Under the pieces are notes generated by a model. That model did not search any database and was not told the origin of the DNA. It saw nothing but the letters and a program-made list of their open reading frames with translations. The position numbers and the translations under genes are program-made. 55,425 nucleotides of DNA from a virus. Each line of letters begins with the position of its first letter. Within the stretch, counting starts at the first letter, position 1. Where the stretch lies: positions 1 through 55,425 of the IMG/VR virus record IMGVR_UViG_3300047089_000323; one strand, written 5' to 3'. Positions 1-8,983 of the stretch are shown in pieces.

Positions 1-17
1 GTTAACGCGGAGTCGGT

Positions 18-130
18 TCGTTTTCCTCGCGCGCTCCGCCGCGAAAACGCGGAGACAACGTGGCTGCGCGCTCCGGAGGCAGACAATGACGTCGTTTTCA
101 TCGCGCGCTCCGCCGCGAAAACGCGGAGAC
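18..130. repeat. 39-bp direct repeat pair at the left edge
   Basis: Positions 18-56 and 92-130 are identical except for one base (C26 versus A100), with a period of 74 bp. Each copy can fold into a small hairpin, CCGCG-AAAA-CGCGG. A further fragment, AACGCGGAGTC, lies at 4-14, so the array may continue left of the window. The period is not a multiple of three. The frame of the downstream gene is open through the whole region, so it may be coding. A role as terminus, operator or replication element cannot be decided from sequence. Confidence 0.8.
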
Positions 131-150
131 GGGCAACGTCGGCGCGAACT

Positions 151-933
151 ATGATCCTCGCCTATGATTGCGGCGTCGGCGATCCCGGCTATGACTTCCT
201 GGTCTGGCTGGTCGAGGCCAAGATGTATTGCAAACGGTCCTCGCTGCAGGTGCGGTTCGAGCATGCCGATCGCCTCGACGAGGCCGGACGGCGCTGGTTG
301 ACGAATGTGTGGCGTCCGCTCCTGCCTATGCTCGACTGCGGCGAATGCCGTGACTTTGAAGAGGAGCCTGTCCGGCGGCCGCGCGCCCTCTCCTACGAGC
401 ACTTGTTCGATGCGATCGTGCAGGCGGCCTCGCGTGGCGAGGCCGTGCCGCGTCTGCGGTCGGATGGGGGTGGTTGGGTGCGGGCTTGGCTGCAAATGAC
501 GGACGCCCTGTGGCCAGTCGTGATCACACTGCGCGAGTGCGATTACAGCACTCACCGGAACAGCAAGCTGGATGCCTGGCTGCTATTTGCCGAGAGCCTG
601 CAGGCTGCCGGGGAGCGTGTGATCTTTGTCCGGGATACCGCCAAAGCCAGCGAGCCGCTCGAGGGCTTCCTTACGTACTCGCCAGCGTCATACGACGTCC
701 ATCGGCGTATGGTGCTGTACGAGCAGGCGAAGATGAATTTCTTCGTCTCGAACGGCCCGGTGATGCTGGCGGCGTTCAGCGACGTGCCGTATTGCTACCT
801 GATGACCCAGTATGCCGGCAGCCAGGGGCCGGTGCGCTATCCTTGGGCCAGCGACAACCAGCGCATTTTCTATCTGGCCGATACGGCGGCGAATCTGACG
901 AAGGTCTGGGACGAGATTAAGTTCGCGGCTTGA
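151..933 (+). CDS. Hypothetical protein, GT-B glycosyltransferase-like C-terminus
   Basis: A 260-residue protein from the first ATG. The frame is open without a stop from base 1, so the true start may lie upstream and the gene may be cut by the window edge. No clear Shine-Dalgarno precedes ATG 151. The C-terminal half has a nucleotide-sugar transferase flavour: VITLRECDYSTHRNS near residue 125, then RVIFVRDT and NFFVSNGPVMLAAFSDVP, reminiscent of the GT9/GT-B acceptor region. If correct it could modify a sugar or a virion component. It converges with the minus-strand virion block and overlaps its last gene by 17 bp. The family assignment is weak. Confidence 0.5.
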   Translation: MILAYDCGVGDPGYDFLVWLVEAKMYCKRSSLQVRFEHADRLDEAGRRWLTNVWRPLLPMLDCGECRDFEEEPVRRPRALSYEHLFDAIVQAASRGEAVPRLRSDGGGWVRAWLQMTDALWPVVITLRECDYSTHRNSKLDAWLLFAESLQAAGERVIFVRDTAKASEPLEGFLTYSPASYDVHRRMVLYEQAKMNFFVSNGPVMLAAFSDVPYCYLMTQYAGSQGPVRYPWASDNQRIFYLADTAANLTKVWDEIKFAA

Positions 934-1132
934 TCGCCTTCAGCGATTTGTCGCCAGTGGTCTTGGCCATCTCGCCGCCGGGGGATTTCTTGTTGTAGTC
1001 GTTCCGCTCGATATCGGTGCGGAAGGGATCCTGCTCCTTCATGAAGCGCGAGCGCGAGGTGACGACCTCCGGGCCGCCGACGGCAAACGACGCCGCAACT
1101 GGGCCGGTGCCTTTATAGAGAGCCTTCAGCAT
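917..1132 (-). CDS. Small hypothetical virion-region protein
   Basis: 71 residues. The start ATG overlaps the TAA stop of the upstream 50-residue gene (TAATG), which indicates translational coupling. The protein is polar and charged (FMKEQDPFRTDIERNDYNKKS) with no membrane segment or recognised domain. It is the last gene of the long minus-strand virion operon, and its 3' end overlaps the convergent plus-strand gene. I do not recognise its function. Confidence 0.6.
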   Translation of the reverse strand: MLKALYKGTGPVAASFAVGGPEVVTSRSRFMKEQDPFRTDIERNDYNKKSPGGEMAKTTGDKSLKAIKPRT

Positions 1133-1284
1133 TATCGTTTTCCTTTCTTCATGCGCTTGCCGCCGGAGCGGCGGGCGGTTTCGAGTGAAGCTGCTACCGC
1201 TTGTTTCTGTGGATAGCCTGAGTGCTTCATTTCGCGGATATTAGACGCGATGGTCTTTTTACTCGTTCCTTTTTTCAATGGCAT
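1132..1284 (-). CDS. Small basic phage protein (KGTSKKTI family)
   Basis: 50 residues beginning MPLKKGTSKKTIASNIREM and ending in a lysine/arginine tail (GGKRMKKGKR). The pattern KKGTSKKTIxxNIxEMxxSGxPQKQAVAxxLxxAR is one I know from many short phage and bacterial proteins of unknown function, commonly encoded near structural genes. Its strong positive charge suggests nucleic-acid contact, which is inference. TAATG overlap couples it to the next gene. Confidence 0.75.
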   Translation of the reverse strand: MPLKKGTSKKTIASNIREMKHSGYPQKQAVAASLETARRSGGKRMKKGKR

Positions 1285-1301
1285 GCGTCATCCTTTCCTG
1301 C

Positions 1302-4300
1302 TCACTGCGGCACCTGCTCACGTTCGCGTGGATCATAAACCCGTTCACGCGCGTATTTGGCCCGTTCTGTCTTGTCGTGCTGTTGCTTGGCTTTCCATTC
1401 TTTCTCGGTTTTTGCCTGCATCCAGTTATCGAGATGGACTGGATCCTGGATGTCGACGCCTGGAGCGCGGAAGCCAAGTGCAGTTTCCACGGGGCTGATG
1501 CCCGAGGTCTCGGGCTGTCCTTTGATCATGCTCCGGGCGCCGATCGGTCCCAACCGGCTGAACAGATGCGCCGCGCGCTGTTGCAGCTGCTCGAGCGGAT
1601 TAGCGCCGCGCTTTGTGATGGGATCGCCGCGCCAGTCTTCGTTGTTAATTTGCTCAAGTGCTGTCGTCGGCAAGCCGCCGAGCTTGGCGTAGCCCTCGCG
1701 CAGCGGATGTGTGAGCCAGCCATACACGTCCTTTTGGAAGCCTGGCATCAAGGCATGCTCCTTGACCTGGCCCTTGCCGCCGAGACCTGGGACGGTGCCG
1801 CCGGTGCGCGGGGCGTACAAGTCGCGCCAGTCTTGCGGGGCTTCGCCGGCTCTGAGGTACTGGTAGATGCCTGATATGGTTGAAACCACGAACGGAAAGG
1901 CAATGGCATAGGAAATGCGTGGATCAAATTCCGGGTGCGCCATGCTGAACCGGTTCTCACGGTTCTTGAGCGACAACGCTCCTGCTTTGCCGGCGGCGTA
2001 GGTGCCACCGGCTATTTCGCGCATGGCGCCTATCGTCCATGAGAACGAACGCATGGAGACCATTGCGGCCTGCCGGAGGCTCTGGTTCATGAACAGATTG
2101 TCGTGAATCATCTCGCCGAAGCGATTGTCGGTGCTGTCGACGATCTTCTTGGCGGCGTCCACCGCCGCCCGTCGCCCCTCCGGGGTGCTGATATCGACAT
2201 GTGGATTGGCTTTTAACCAGGCCTCCATTTGACTATGGACGGCGCCGGCCTTGAGCGCCGGAATATATTTGTCAAACAGCGGAGCGCCAACGGTCTGCAG
2301 AGCTCGGGACGCCTGTTTGAAGGGATACATGACCTGTTTGCCGACCGTGTCGGCAAGCCCCCAATCCTGCTTGATATCGTCCCACGCTTGTTTCAATTCG
2401 TAATTGATCTTGTCACGCGACATGCTTTTGATGAACGATCCGCGTGACACGTTTTCGTCACCGGCACTGCCAAGAATGTCGTAGGCATGCCCACGACCGA
2501 TCGGCCGTGCGTTGGCTTCGGCCATGATCGATGCAATCGGATTTGTACTATTCGGATTGAGATAGTCCTGCTGAAACCGTTTGCCTTCAATGTAGATGAT
2601 GCGGGGGGCGCGCGGCGCCTTGGCGATGGATAGAGCGCCCTCCTTGAACTGGCCGGAGAAGATCTGATTAAGGCCTTTGGCCACATCCGAAATGATCGCC
2701 TCGTTGGCCATGGTGAAAAAGTGATACGCGTTCAGCCCGAGCTCCATCTGGGTCCAGGCGGCATTCGAATTGCGCAAGGCATTATAGATGGGTTTGTGCA
2801 ATCCGCCCCCCATGCCCTGGTTGTAGAATGTGTTGTACTTGTCGGCAAAATCCTCTGGCGCATAGGCCTCCAGGAATGGTCCTTTTGGCGGAGCGTTGAG
2901 CTTCTTCCAGCCGGGAGGCGGGCCGCCAACCTGTTGCGGCTCAGGGGAACCAGTGGCGCCGACGGATTTCCCCGACCTGAAGTATCCAATCACTCCGGTC
3001 TCGACGCCACGCTCGAGCGCATCATTAGCCGCGATGAAATTTGTCATCGACAGGCCATAGCGCGTCGCAATTTCTACCGGATTGTCAGTAAGAGGTTCGA
3101 GTCCCGCGTCTTTGGCGTCCTCGTAAGTCGCATAAGTTCGCTTCTTGGTGCTGCCGGCGCCGCCGCGCCCACGGCCAAAGCTATTGAAAAACTCTGCTGC
3201 CTGGGCCGGATTTTTGTACATGTGCGCCGCATAGTCAGCGACGAACTTCATCTGTGCCGTACGATCGAGCTTGCTAAACTCAGTTTTCCATAAATCCATC
3301 GCGGGCTTGTGGTCGTCAATCAGCCGCTGCTGCTCAGGTGTCGGCTTCCAGTCCGGGAAATGATCGCCCCCCTCGATCCTGTTCATCATAGCTGCCCTAT
3401 CTTCTGCGTTCATGGGCAGAACAGTTTGTTGATGGGGATTGAGCAAATCGATGGTCTGCTCGAATACCCGTTTGGCTTTGCCGTAGGACCCGCGAATGAT
3501 GTGTTCCGCCTCCCGGCCGTGTGGCCCAATGTCGGACCCGACCAGCAGCTTCATCGACCGCCACAAATTGCTCAAGTTCGAGCGTTTCTGCGGCGGCGCA
3601 TAGGCCATGCTGGTCGGGCCAGGAGGCGGCGTTCCTCCCGCTGCGGCTGCCGCTTGGCCGACCGTGGGGGGCTTCGGCGGCTGACCGGCGCCCTCCTCCG
3701 GTCCCTGCCGCGCTTCCGCTTGCCGCAATGGCGGGACTGGCTCATCCGGTGCTCTTCCGGCCGCTACCTTGGCGGCGCCTCTTTCCAGGATCGCCTGCTC
3801 GGCGCCAATAGGGAGAGGTGCGGTTTCGATCGGCCGGCCGGAGCGTCCACGCACGATCGCTTGCCGCCGAATTGCATCAGGCTCCGCGGCGATCTGGTTG
3901 GCGCGCGCAGCCATCTCGCGGATGCGCGCAGATCGTGGCGTCACGGCATTGAGCTTCGTTTCGATTGATTGCTTGACAACATCAGCCGCCTTGCGGGTCT
4001 TGTAGCGCCCGCCGACTGGTTGGTCGGTATCGTTGCGCACCAGGTAAAATTCGCCGTTCTTATGTTGGAAACTGCTGACCGTGATCGGTTTGCGTGCGGG
4101 TGGCTCCGGTGCGGCAGGTTCCGGTTCTCGCGCTTGCTGCTGTCGGGCTTGCTCTTTGGCTTTGAGTTGTTCGCCGACGGTGGGCTTGGCCGCGGGCCTT
4201 CCCGCAAGCAGGTCACCTTGCAAATGGGTGTCCCCGAAAATCCCCTCGTCCATTGGACGTTGCGGTGCCGAAGGCCGAAGCCGTTCGTCGGTGCGCCGTT

Positions 4301-6395
4301 GCGCGAGTCGAGCATCGGAGATGCGTCCGGTGCCGGGAATTACGAGCTGGGGTTTGCCTTCTGCGCCTCTCTCTTCCGTGCCGCTCGCGCCAGCGCTGCG
4401 TGGGAGCGCGCCAGGTTCGCCCGCCACTGCGCCAGGTGAGGGTTGTCCGGGTCCGGCTTGGCGTAAACCGCCGCCATCTTCGCGTGCTGCTCCGACGTCA
4501 TGAGCATCCCATCCTGGGATGTCGCCGACGGTGTCTTGGCGTTCGCGCTTGCGGGCGGCTTGTTCATGGCGATCGGCATCTTCCATCACTGCTCGTTCGT
4601 AGGCAATATCCGGGTCGTTAACGCCTTCCCGCTCCATGATCTGTATGGTGCGGGCATGCAGCTTCGGGTCGATCTCGTTGAGCCCGGATTCCTCGACGAA
4701 ACCGTCGACGGCGCGTTCGATCGCCACGCGATTGAACTCAGCAGCGCGTTCACGCTCTGCTGCCGTGGTCGTGCCTTCATAGCCGATCTGGTATTGCTTG
4801 GTGCCGCGCGCTTCTTCCTCGATTAGCCGCAGGAGGTCGGGGACACCTGTTTTAGCCTCGCGGCCGGCACGATCGCTGGCGTCATTGATGTACGAAGCAT
4901 CGCGTGTCGCGGCTTCCCACGCGCTGTCCAGCGACTTGCCGGTTTTGCGGATCAGTCTGCCAAAGCCAGGGATGAAGGGATTGCCATCCAAGATGGTCTG
5001 CAATTCCGGCGATGGGCGGAGTCCGCCGCGAGAAGCAAGATATTCGAGCAGGCTATAGGTTCCGGGATCGCGCCCGCGCGGCCCGCGGTTTTTAACCGGG
5101 GCCACGACTTCAGGCGGTTCCTTCGGTAGCGGCTGCGCGGGGGCTGTTTGAGTTTCTGGCTCGGGCGGTGGCTCACCCCGCAACGGGCGCGCTTGCGCTT
5201 CGGCATTCGGTATCGCCGGAAATTCGGTCTCCAGCTTGCGGCCGTATTCGGTTGGCTCTTCGACTGGGGTCACCCGGGGCGGTTCAGGCGCAGGAGGTGC
5301 AACGTCGGCTTCCGGCGCCTCGGTCACTCTCGGCTTCAACTTTGCCTGCAGGGCGGCATCGAGTGTCGGATCGCTCACCCGCGGTGCTTCTGGCGGTGTC
5401 GCAGGAGCTGCAGCTTCCTCGCCCGGCGGCACCTGTGCTGTCGGCTCCTCCTTGGCATAGCGCTCGTCGACCCTCGGCTGCTGCTTGGCGGGATCCGTCG
5501 GTGGCGGGGCCCGCTCCTCGGCGGTGCCGGCGGCGGCTTGGGCGCCCGGTGTGCCGTGCGGCGCTACCCGTCCGGCCAGTGCCTCTCCGCGTTGCTCCAG
5601 CCCGCTCACCCAGCCGCGGTTGCCAGGGAGTGCCGCGCCGGCTACTGCGCTGGTCACCAATTGCGCGGGATCGAATTCGCCTTGGGCGAGCTGCGTGCCA
5701 CCTTCAACGCCGCCAGCGACCGCGCCCGAGAGCAGGCGCTGTCCGATCGGGGATTCCAGGAATTTGGCTCCGACGCGGGGGGCAGCAGCCGTGGGTGACA
5801 GACTCAAAGCATAAGGCACAACGGTTCCGGCGGCCGCCGACCATGGATTGGTTTTGGCATCGACTGCCTGCTGAATACTGTCGTCGTAACCTAAAAGTTC
5901 TTTGCCTGCGGAGACGATCTTCTCGCCCAAATAACCGCCAGCAATACCACCGCCGATCCACCCTGCGGCTGCGCCGGCTGGCCCGCCGAGCCAGCCCCCA
6001 GCACCACCGATGGCGCGGCCAGCGATGCCGCCCAGGATGCGCCCGGCCCCGCCCGCCACTGCGCCGGTGGCAAAGCCCGAGGTCGCTGGAATGACGGCAT
6101 CCCGCGCTTTGCGGGCGAAGGTCGCGAGCATGCCTTCGGCTTCCGGTTCATGCGGCCGGTAGCCTTCCCGTTCTGCGGTCGACTGATCCATGATCAGATG
6201 CGCCGGCGGCTTATCGTCCTCGGTCGGCAGGGGACGATAACCGCCGCGCTCCGCTGTCGGCTGATCCATGATCAGTTCGGGTGGTGGACCCGATGGTGGA
6301 CTGGAGTCGTAAGGATGATAACCGTCGCGCTCCGCCATCGACTGATCCATGATCAGTTCGGACGGTGGACCTTCCTCTTCATCGTCATCGGCCAC
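1302..6395 (-). CDS. Giant virion-associated protein, probable DNA-ejection protein
   Basis: 1697 residues, the largest gene in the window and near the end of the virion operon, where podoviruses place internal core/ejection proteins such as T7 gp16. The N-terminus carries three copies of a repeat of the form LIMDQxxAERxGYxP (residues about 14-28, 41-55 and 67-81). A Gly/Ala-rich stretch at about 100-155 (GGIAGRAIGGAGGWLGG) could insert into membranes. A Pro/Glu/Ala-rich disordered segment follows at about 280-450. The C-terminal third is globular with Trp/Tyr-rich helices. No peptidase or transglycosylase motif was identified. Large polyvalent phage proteins often look like this. The ejection role is inferred from size, composition and position. 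The start lies 5 bp after the upstream stop. Confidence 0.65.
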   Translation of the reverse strand: MADDDEEEGPPSELIMDQSMAERDGYHPYDSSPPSGPPPELIMDQPTAERGGYRPLPTEDDKPPAHLIMDQSTAEREGYRPHEPEAEGMLATFARKARDAVIPATSGFATGAVAGGAGRILGGIAGRAIGGAGGWLGGPAGAAAGWIGGGIAGGYLGEKIVSAGKELLGYDDSIQQAVDAKTNPWSAAAGTVVPYALSLSPTAAAPRVGAKFLESPIGQRLLSGAVAGGVEGGTQLAQGEFDPAQLVTSAVAGAALPGNRGWVSGLEQRGEALAGRVAPHGTPGAQAAAGTAEERAPPPTDPAKQQPRVDERYAKEEPTAQVPPGEEAAAPATPPEAPRVSDPTLDAALQAKLKPRVTEAPEADVAPPAPEPPRVTPVEEPTEYGRKLETEFPAIPNAEAQARPLRGEPPPEPETQTAPAQPLPKEPPEVVAPVKNRGPRGRDPGTYSLLEYLASRGGLRPSPELQTILDGNPFIPGFGRLIRKTGKSLDSAWEAATRDASYINDASDRAGREAKTGVPDLLRLIEEEARGTKQYQIGYEGTTTAAERERAAEFNRVAIERAVDGFVEESGLNEIDPKLHARTIQIMEREGVNDPDIAYERAVMEDADRHEQAARKRERQDTVGDIPGWDAHDVGAAREDGGGLRQAGPGQPSPGAVAGEPGALPRSAGASGTEERGAEGKPQLVIPGTGRISDARLAQRRTDERLRPSAPQRPMDEGIFGDTHLQGDLLAGRPAAKPTVGEQLKAKEQARQQQAREPEPAAPEPPARKPITVSSFQHKNGEFYLVRNDTDQPVGGRYKTRKAADVVKQSIETKLNAVTPRSARIREMAARANQIAAEPDAIRRQAIVRGRSGRPIETAPLPIGAEQAILERGAAKVAAGRAPDEPVPPLRQAEARQGPEEGAGQPPKPPTVGQAAAAAGGTPPPGPTSMAYAPPQKRSNLSNLWRSMKLLVGSDIGPHGREAEHIIRGSYGKAKRVFEQTIDLLNPHQQTVLPMNAEDRAAMMNRIEGGDHFPDWKPTPEQQRLIDDHKPAMDLWKTEFSKLDRTAQMKFVADYAAHMYKNPAQAAEFFNSFGRGRGGAGSTKKRTYATYEDAKDAGLEPLTDNPVEIATRYGLSMTNFIAANDALERGVETGVIGYFRSGKSVGATGSPEPQQVGGPPPGWKKLNAPPKGPFLEAYAPEDFADKYNTFYNQGMGGGLHKPIYNALRNSNAAWTQMELGLNAYHFFTMANEAIISDVAKGLNQIFSGQFKEGALSIAKAPRAPRIIYIEGKRFQQDYLNPNSTNPIASIMAEANARPIGRGHAYDILGSAGDENVSRGSFIKSMSRDKINYELKQAWDDIKQDWGLADTVGKQVMYPFKQASRALQTVGAPLFDKYIPALKAGAVHSQMEAWLKANPHVDISTPEGRRAAVDAAKKIVDSTDNRFGEMIHDNLFMNQSLRQAAMVSMRSFSWTIGAMREIAGGTYAAGKAGALSLKNRENRFSMAHPEFDPRISYAIAFPFVVSTISGIYQYLRAGEAPQDWRDLYAPRTGGTVPGLGGKGQVKEHALMPGFQKDVYGWLTHPLREGYAKLGGLPTTALEQINNEDWRGDPITKRGANPLEQLQQRAAHLFSRLGPIGARSMIKGQPETSGISPVETALGFRAPGVDIQDPVHLDNWMQAKTEKEWKAKQQHDKTERAKYARERVYDPREREQVPQ

Positions 6396-6399
6396 GGAT

Positions 6400-8982
6400 T
6401 CACTGTGCCAATCGTTTGATGTACTTCACGGTGCCGTTGGCATTAATGAAAGCTTGAAAGCCCGGATATTGTCGCACGGCTGGCGCCTGGCTTTGCGGCT
6501 GCGCGGCGGCCTGTACCGTCTGAGCGGCTGCGGGCTGTTGGGCTGCTTGCTGAATCGGCCCGCGCTGGAACACGCTTTCCGGCAGGGGCTGATCGGCACG
6601 ATTGTGCCAGCCCGGCCGCTCCCATGGCGCTGGACCGTATTCCTTCAGAGCTTGTGCGGCAGTTGCCTGTCGCCGGATCGCTTCAGCGTTCCAGGCTCCC
6701 GCGTTGACGACATCAGCCTCTTGCTGCCGCCGGTTCGCTTCCATTTGCGCTTGGTTGGATTGGGCCGGCATGCCGGGGATCGGATGCGGCGTTACCGAGG
6801 ACGAGGCGCTACCCTTGCCGATCGAACGTGAAGACCCCCAAGCCACCGATGGCGCAATACGAGGATCGGTGCTGACAAATTGAGTATTAGCGCGGACGAT
6901 AGCGGGTGAAACGGGTTCGGCGGCCTTCTGCAGCGCATGATAATCTTCCACCAGTTTCGCTCGACGTGCGCCCCATTCGGTCCTTTGTTCCCTAGTCGGT
7001 TGCGGACCCATATTCTCCGGTCCGACTAACGTAGTCAGGCGTTGCCGTTGGGCCGCCGATTCCGAATCCTGCGGCGTCAGTTGAGCGCGAGCCGCATCGA
7101 GTTGCCGCGGGGTCAATTTGTCGACGGGAGTCAGTCGATCGACCGGTGGCGGCGGCGGCAGTGGAGCCCCGGTTGCCGGTTGCCCGGATTGGTAGGGTGC
7201 GGCATCGGCGTTGATGTAACCGACCCGCGCCCCGGCCGGCAAAGTCGAACGGCTATCAGGGGCTGGTGGCGCTGCGGCTGCGGGTGGAGCTATTCGTAAG
7301 GCGGCTCGCGCCAATGCCGTCCGTCCGACATCGGATGTATTGGCGATATCATGGTCGCCGCTTTCAACCGCCCGGACGACGGCCTCACGGCCCGCCTGGG
7401 TATTGAGATAACCGGTCGGTAAAAATTTCTCCAGACCGGCGATTTGCGGTTCCATTCGCCGATAGGTGTCGGCAACGGATGCCGCCGGGGCATGCGGATC
7501 GGATAACAACTGCAAATCACGGGTAGCGTTGCCGCCGCCAGACGCAATCGTCAGGTTTTTACCGGTGCCGTTTTCGGCGATGTGATCGAACTGGCTCGCC
7601 GGTCCGGCCAGGAAACTATGCATCTGCGCCGGCGTCAGCGCAAATTTGGTAGGCTCGCCCCCACTATGCGGGGTCAGTGTTGCGACAAACAAATTGCGTG
7701 CGTGATCGAACCCGGTCGTCAAAGTCGTGTCGGTCGGCACGATGTTGTGCGAGTAGTCGATGGCCTTGAGCGTGGCGTCGGTAATCTGCCCCTTCTCCAC
7801 CGCCAGTGTCGCCAACGCTTGCGCTTTTTGCTGCGGCTCCCGCAATGCCTGCACGAACTGGTGCCCCGCTTCCATGCCGTGGTTCTTCACAGTGTCTTCG
7901 AAGGTCTGGCGGATGTTCTGGCTGTAGTCGTAAGTCGGGTTTGATTTTGCGGTTTCCGCCATGCGAGCGGTCAATTGTTCCGGCGACATGGCGTGCTCGC
8001 CGTTGAGATAATCCGCCAACTTGTTCTTCATCGTATCCCAGGCGCCGCCGGTCCAACTGTTGCCGGATACTTGCTGGTTATATTCACGCTGGGCGTCGAC
8101 ATCATGGTACGGCTTGGTGAGAGCCTGCCAGCCTTGTTGCAGGATATTGTCGCTGCCCGATACCGTCGGCGATTGTTGAGACGGCCTGGTGAGCCAGCCG
8201 GGCTTCAGGATAGTGTCGCGATCCGCTCCCGTCGGCGATTGATCGGTCTGCAGCCGGATACGGGGAGTGCCCGACTCTGAAATAACGGGAGCGTGTGGAT
8301 CCGGAGCAGGAGGGGCCGTTCCTCGATCGGCATCTCTGTTGTCATCGGTATTCGTTGCGGAAGCCGCAACCGGTGGAGTCTTGGCATCGGGTGGCGCTTC
8401 TTCGGCATTCGCTTGCGAAATTCCCAACAAGTTACGACCGTAATCCAGCACCTCGTGCAACAGATCCCGCTTGGGGGTCGGTTCTGCGCGGGTTGAATCC
8501 TGGAATCCAGTCGATGGTGTTGTTTCGGATGTGCCCGTGTCCGGCTGTTGGTATCCGGTTGGAGCTGCGACAGAATCAGTTCTGGCAACGACAGGAGCAG
8601 CCGGTTGGCTAGGCGCTTGGACTTCTGCTAGCTCGCGCTTGCGTTTACGTTTCTCTTCTGAATCACCACCGCTTCCACTATCTCCTCCATCTCCGCTATC
8701 TCCTCCATCTCCGCTATCTCCGCCACCATCTCCTCCACCACTGTCTTCAACATCACCTCCGTCGGCATAGCCGGTCCGTCGCACCGGACCACCTTGTGCA
8801 TAGTCCTGATCGCCTTTCAGCTTCAATGCGGACGCATACGATCCGGCGGTCCAGGCCGGCGTGGTCGAGGGGTAGACGGTGTCGTCATCGCTGGGACTGC
8901 GGTCGCGGGGTTCAACCGGGCCTCCCCGCGCATAACCGGTGTAGGCGTTGGGGGAGCGCTGCCGAGCGTGAGCCAAAGCCAT
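6400..8982 (-). CDS. Large internal virion protein, low-complexity N-terminus
   Basis: 860 residues from ATG 8982, chosen because it sits just after the TGA of the upstream gene (8984); the open frame further upstream is inside that gene. The N-terminus has two GGPV motifs (YARGGPVEP and YAQGGPVRR), also present in the upstream gene. A Gly/Asp/Ser run follows at about residues 85-120, encoded by a repeating TCTCCTCCATCTCCGCTA-type tract, then a basic KRKRKRE patch. The middle is globular and the C-terminus is Gln/Ala/Pro-rich. It lies between two other large proteins at the end of the virion operon, which suggests an internal core or ejection component. The family is not recognised. Confidence 0.6.
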   Translation of the reverse strand: MALAHARQRSPNAYTGYARGGPVEPRDRSPSDDDTVYPSTTPAWTAGSYASALKLKGDQDYAQGGPVRRTGYADGGDVEDSGGGDGGGDSGDGGDSGDGGDSGSGGDSEEKRKRKRELAEVQAPSQPAAPVVARTDSVAAPTGYQQPDTGTSETTPSTGFQDSTRAEPTPKRDLLHEVLDYGRNLLGISQANAEEAPPDAKTPPVAASATNTDDNRDADRGTAPPAPDPHAPVISESGTPRIRLQTDQSPTGADRDTILKPGWLTRPSQQSPTVSGSDNILQQGWQALTKPYHDVDAQREYNQQVSGNSWTGGAWDTMKNKLADYLNGEHAMSPEQLTARMAETAKSNPTYDYSQNIRQTFEDTVKNHGMEAGHQFVQALREPQQKAQALATLAVEKGQITDATLKAIDYSHNIVPTDTTLTTGFDHARNLFVATLTPHSGGEPTKFALTPAQMHSFLAGPASQFDHIAENGTGKNLTIASGGGNATRDLQLLSDPHAPAASVADTYRRMEPQIAGLEKFLPTGYLNTQAGREAVVRAVESGDHDIANTSDVGRTALARAALRIAPPAAAAPPAPDSRSTLPAGARVGYINADAAPYQSGQPATGAPLPPPPPVDRLTPVDKLTPRQLDAARAQLTPQDSESAAQRQRLTTLVGPENMGPQPTREQRTEWGARRAKLVEDYHALQKAAEPVSPAIVRANTQFVSTDPRIAPSVAWGSSRSIGKGSASSSVTPHPIPGMPAQSNQAQMEANRRQQEADVVNAGAWNAEAIRRQATAAQALKEYGPAPWERPGWHNRADQPLPESVFQRGPIQQAAQQPAAAQTVQAAAQPQSQAPAVRQYPGFQAFINANGTVKYIKRLAQ

Positions 8983-8983
8983 G

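Noticed and set aside
3085-3110. GGTTCGAGTCCCGC, resembling a tRNA T-arm.
   Set aside because: The preceding bases do not pair as a T-stem and no anticodon arm is present; it is inside the giant virion gene.
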